In this document: positions 61,415 to 64,000 of the stretch, one piece after another
How positions within the stretch are numbered: the stretch's first letter is position 1
How the letters are laid out: the number at the start of each line of letters is the position of its first letter
From: Neptunicoccus cionae
GTDB lineage: Bacteria > Pseudomonadota > Alphaproteobacteria > Rhodobacterales > Rhodobacteraceae
Length of the DNA: 64,000 bases
NCBI RefSeq assembly: GCF_014643735.1
Contig: NZ_BMKA01000005.1
Coordinates: 245-64,244, forward strand
Reading direction: 5' to 3'
Program-made: the position numbers and the translations under genes
Notes under the pieces: model-generated
The model's input: only the letters and a program-made list of their open reading frames with translations
Databases searched by the model: none
What the model was told of the DNA's origin: nothing

Positions 61415-62872
61415 TTACAAGATTTTAAAGGCCGGATCGGCCACCGCCGGACCAGCATCTGCCACAGGCAAGGCCTTGCCTTCAACGGATTGTTTGATGC
61501 CGTGAATCCACTTTTTCGCCCGCTCGTTCAACTGGAACCCTTTGGTCATAGAGCGCCCGCGGGTCACAAGAATGCCGATGTCCGCGCCTTCATAACGATA
61601 ATCGCCCGGTTGCAAGATACGCAGGAAAAACGCCTCGTTCTCGCTTTCCACAGCGCGGCGGTGATAGTCAAAGCGGTCAAACACCACCCGCCCGTCTTCG
61701 AGCATTTTGTAGATGCCCGTTTCCGGCGCATCGGTGCAAATATCCACGCTGTCATCGGTGTGTTTGATCACCATCTGGGACCAGCTGTCGATCATATCGG
61801 GATCGGCCCAACGGTTGTTCAGCTCATCAGTGTCCAGATCGAACTTCTTGCGCGAGAATTCCAGCAAATGGAACAGGAACAGCGGCGCGTCGGCGTGGGC
61901 AAAGGCGGCGTGGTTGGTCATGGAAGACGCGCCTGTGATGCGAGGGTTCAATTCCCCTAGCCATAGATCGCCGGTCTTTTTGTCGATCAGGAAGTCCAGT
62001 TCAAAATACCCGCGATAGCCTTCCTTGCGCAGTTGCTCCCCGAACTTGAAGGTCAGCTCCCGCGCCTTTTCACGCACCTTGGGCGGGAAAGCAGTGGATA
62101 GGATTTCATTGCCACACCAGCCGCCCCGATAGGGGGTCAGTTCGTCAAAGCCCACCAGTTCTGTCATCAACGGGCCTACGATGGTGCCTTCCTTGGTGGC
62201 GCAGCCCTCAATCGCGGAGCCACGGCAATCAATCCGCTTCATGATCTTGATCTCGCCCTCTCCGACGATTTCATGTTCATGACGCCGGAAGTCCGCTTCG
62301 TTCTTGATAAAGAAAGTTGTGTGACCGCTGTCCCCGAAGGCAGACTGCAGCACCAGATCATGTCCAAGCTTGGCTTTTTCGCAGGTTTTGCGCAGGTCTT
62401 CGTAATTCTTCACTTCCGCCAGCACGTTTGGCACCGAAGGCACACCCGCCTTGTTGCCGATCCGCACGGTTTCAATCTTGTTGTCCATCTTTGTGCGCAG
62501 CTTGGCTTTAGGGAACCAGACATCCGCGCCCAGCTCTTTGGACAGGCGTTCGGTTTCCTCGTCAAACATCAGAAAGACGAATTTCGGCTTGCCACCGCGC
62601 CGTTTGATGAAGTCGATGACCTCTTTGTGCTGCAGCAGATAGTTGTTGATGTCCTCAATGCTCTGGAATTCCGCATGGGGTTGTTCAGAGGGGCAGAACA
62701 CATTCGGGTGCTTGCCGCCGTAACAATCTATGTAGCAGATATATTTAAAGTTTTTCACCCACTCATCCAGACCGAGCAGGTTGAAGTTTGTCGCCGAAAT
62801 GAAATAGATCGGGTCTTCGTTGCGGTGAAAGAAGCGCCGGATCTCCGAGATATTTTTAAGCACTGTTGCCAT
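61415..62872 (-). CDS. ATP-grasp ligase (biotin carboxylase-like), stand-alone
   Basis: 485 aa with an ATP-grasp core. A conserved-type lysine occurs at 132 (NKIETVR), the glycine-rich ATP loop is about 175-184 (LQSAFGDSGHTT), and metal ligands are Glu291 (ELDF) and Glu307/Asn309 (GELNPRITG). The N-terminal 120 residues form a Rossmann-like pre-ATP-grasp part. There is no biotin-carboxyl-carrier lysine motif nor carboxyltransferase nearby, so an ATP-dependent carboxylate-amine ligase is more likely than a biotin carboxylase. It lies between the decarboxylase (14 bases) and C45 (8 bases) genes. Confidence 0.85.
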   Translation of the reverse strand: MATVLKNISEIRRFFHRNEDPIYFISATNFNLLGLDEWVKNFKYICYIDCYGGKHPNVFCPSEQPHAEFQSIEDINNYLLQHKEVIDFIKRRGGKPKFVFLMFDEETERLSKELGADVWFPKAKLRTKMDNKIETVRIGNKAGVPSVPNVLAEVKNYEDLRKTCEKAKLGHDLVLQSAFGDSGHTTFFIKNEADFRRHEHEIVGEGEIKIMKRIDCRGSAIEGCATKEGTIVGPLMTELVGFDELTPYRGGWCGNEILSTAFPPKVREKARELTFKFGEQLRKEGYRGYFELDFLIDKKTGDLWLGELNPRITGASSMTNHAAFAHADAPLFLFHLLEFSRKKFDLDTDELNNRWADPDMIDSWSQMVIKHTDDSVDICTDAPETGIYKMLEDGRVVFDRFDYHRRAVESENEAFFLRILQPGDYRYEGADIGILVTRGRSMTKGFQLNERAKKWIHGIKQSVEGKALPVADAGPAVADPAFKIL

Positions 62873-62886
62873 AGTATTGTCCTTTA

Positions 62887-64000
62887 TTATTCGGCTGCGG
62901 TTTTAATGGATTTGTCTTTGTTCAGGGCGTTAAGCGCGTCTTGGGTAAAGACACGAAGCCCCAGATCGGCGCGGTAGCCGTGGATTTCATTCACGTCGAG
63001 CGCGCGCATAAAGTCGAGGATTTCGCGGCTGATCACTTGTCCGGGAACAAGGATCGGAAAGCCGGGGGGATAGGGAATGATGAAACTGGCCGAGACTAGT
63101 TCCCGTCCTTCCTCCATCGCCTGTTTCAACGAACCGTTCAGTTCCAAATAATCACAGTTTTTTTCATCGTAGCTCAGGTAATACGCACTGCGAATATCCC
63201 CTTCCGGTGTCAGATCGTCAGGGCGGAAAGCATCATGGAAGCGGCTGAAATCAGGCAGCGGCGGATAATTTTCCGTCAGGTTTGCCACGCGCCGATCAAA
63301 GGATAGACGCTCCATTTTCGACGCATCGTCCAGCAGGTCGTCCAGCTCGTTCGCGATTTCCACCAGCACTTCGATCAGATAAGCGACCGAGGATCGCGTG
63401 GTGCCGATATTGGTCATAAATAACACGGTATTGCGGGAGGTTTTGTTGATCTGGATGCCGTATTTATCCATCAAAACCTGATTCTTGAACGTATCCCCGT
63501 CCCATCCGGTGCCCCCCACAGCCAGTGTGACGCGGGTTGCATCCAGAACGAAATCGTCCCTTTCCCAACACTCCCACATGTCGGTCCAGCCCTGTTCGGT
63601 ATCAAAATAGGTGCTGACACCGCTTTGGCGATAGCTGTCAGGGATCATGTCCCCAGCCGTTAACACCTTGAAGTATTTCTGCAAAAGGGGATGGCTGCTG
63701 ATGGCGCGGCGCAGGGCCATTGCGGCCTCTATCTGGCGCTGGACAAATTCAAACCCTTCCAGTTCCACCTGCCGTCGCCCCACATCAAGGGATGCGATGA
63801 TCTGGTAGTTGGGGGATGTGGACGTGTGGGTCATGTAGGCTTCATGAAAGCTTTGCTCGACCTCGCCCTTGAAGTCCTGATCGTTGACGTGGATCATCGA
63901 CCCCTGCCGTAGGGACGTCAGGGTTTTATGGGTGGATTGCGTGGCATAGGCCCTGACCCGCGCAGTCGGTGGCGGGATCAGCCGCACATCAAGCAGGTCT
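62887..64000 (-). CDS. Orn/Lys/Arg decarboxylase family protein (5' part outside window)
   Basis: 370 codons are visible and the frame is open through the right edge, so the N-terminal part, including part of the PLP domain, is missing. The PLP lysine lies in the motif ATQSTHKTLTSLRQGSMIH (Lys codon at 63925-63927). HTSTSPNYQIIASLDVGRRQ follows, as in fold-type I ornithine, lysine and arginine decarboxylases, and the C-terminal domain has PYPPGFPILVPGQ. It would make a diamine or other amine. First visible gene of the operon with the ATP-grasp, C45 and aminotransferase genes. Confidence 0.88.
   Translation of the reverse strand, partial: DLLDVRLIPPPTARVRAYATQSTHKTLTSLRQGSMIHVNDQDFKGEVEQSFHEAYMTHTSTSPNYQIIASLDVGRRQVELEGFEFVQRQIEAAMALRRAISSHPLLQKYFKVLTAGDMIPDSYRQSGVSTYFDTEQGWTDMWECWERDDFVLDATRVTLAVGGTGWDGDTFKNQVLMDKYGIQINKTSRNTVLFMTNIGTTRSSVAYLIEVLVEIANELDDLLDDASKMERLSFDRRVANLTENYPPLPDFSRFHDAFRPDDLTPEGDIRSAYYLSYDEKNCDYLELNGSLKQAMEEGRELVSASFIIPYPPGFPILVPGQVISREILDFMRALDVNEIHGYRADLGLRVFTQDALNALNKDKSIKTAAE

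Noticed and set aside
61415-62872. Calling the ATP-grasp protein a subunit of acetyl- or propionyl-CoA carboxylase.
   Set aside because: No biotin carrier, no carboxyltransferase gene, and operon partners are amine- and acyl-transfer enzymes.
1-64000. Defence island, prophage, integron or insertion sequence.
   Set aside because: No transposase, integrase, restriction, toxin-antitoxin or phage structural genes; no flanking direct repeats with tRNA were seen.

Overview
The window looks like chromosomal DNA of a marine alphaproteobacterium of the Rhodobacterales (Roseobacter group). The evidence is family-level recognition of the proteins: a CUT2-type xylose transporter with a single-cassette ATPase, a coxMSL-ordered molybdenum hydroxylase, DmdB-like CoA ligases and large acyl-CoA catabolic operons. 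Genus cannot be assigned from sequence alone. Genes are tightly packed, and ATGA overlaps and 1-20 nt gaps define clear operons. I see no tRNA, rRNA, CRISPR array, transposase, integrase or phage gene.

Layout. (1) 1-5.5 kb: the N-terminal part of an RTX/cadherin-like secreted protein running off the left edge, a flavin monooxygenase, a sulfatase, and a convergent TauE/SafE exporter. (2) 5.6-18.8 kb: a xylose regulon in two divergently built parts. xylB-xylA-epimerase-dihaem cytochrome c peroxidase reads right. The ROK repressor xylR and a CRTAC1-like FG-GAP protein read left. xylF-xylH-xylG-glk-alpha/beta hydrolase reads right. Near-identical 23-bp palindromes lie in front of xylB and in the xylR/xylF gap and are the likely XylR operators. 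(3) 18.9-22.8 kb: a xanthine-dehydrogenase-family hydroxylase (FAD, 2Fe-2S and Mo subunits) with a trailing MoaD/ThiS-like protein. (4) 23.1-29.8 kb, divergent from it: a CoA ligase, 3-hydroxyacyl-CoA dehydrogenase, enoyl-CoA hydratase, acyl-CoA dehydrogenase and two SDRs. A strong ribosome binding site and a 20-codon ORF precede this operon and overlap its first start codon. (5) 29.9-35.9 kb: TesB thioesterase, acetoacetyl-CoA synthetase, a serine hydrolase, and a DmdB-like CoA ligase. (6) 36.0-41.8 kb: a DsbA-fold isomerase and a complete branched-chain amino acid-type ABC transporter, with a strong terminator between the binding protein and the permeases. (7) 42.0-52.0 kb: another CoA ligase, convergent with a nine-gene operon. 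That operon encodes two unlike acyl-CoA dehydrogenases (one without a recognisable catalytic glutamate motif), an SDR, thiolase, flavin oxidoreductase, histidine phosphatase, APH-like phosphotransferase, IclR regulator and PaaI thioesterase. (8) 52.0-58.8 kb: quinone and enone reductases (three MDR proteins), a histidine phosphatase, a haloalkane dehalogenase, an amidase and a small membrane protein. (9) 59.1-64.0 kb: a compact operon of an Orn/Lys/Arg-decarboxylase-family enzyme (cut by the right edge), a lone ATP-grasp ligase, a C45-family Ntn acyltransferase and a class III aminotransferase.

Taken together the window is a catabolic region: pentose uptake and entry to the pentose phosphate pathway, several CoA-thioester degradation modules with four acyl/acetoacetyl-CoA ligases, amino-acid-type uptake, and detoxification enzymes. 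The operon at the right edge is the best candidate for an undescribed system, because its four enzymes suggest making or remodelling an amine or amino-acid conjugate rather than simple catabolism. The CRTAC1/dihaem-peroxidase pair inside the xylose regulon and the heteromeric acyl-CoA dehydrogenase pair are the next most interesting.
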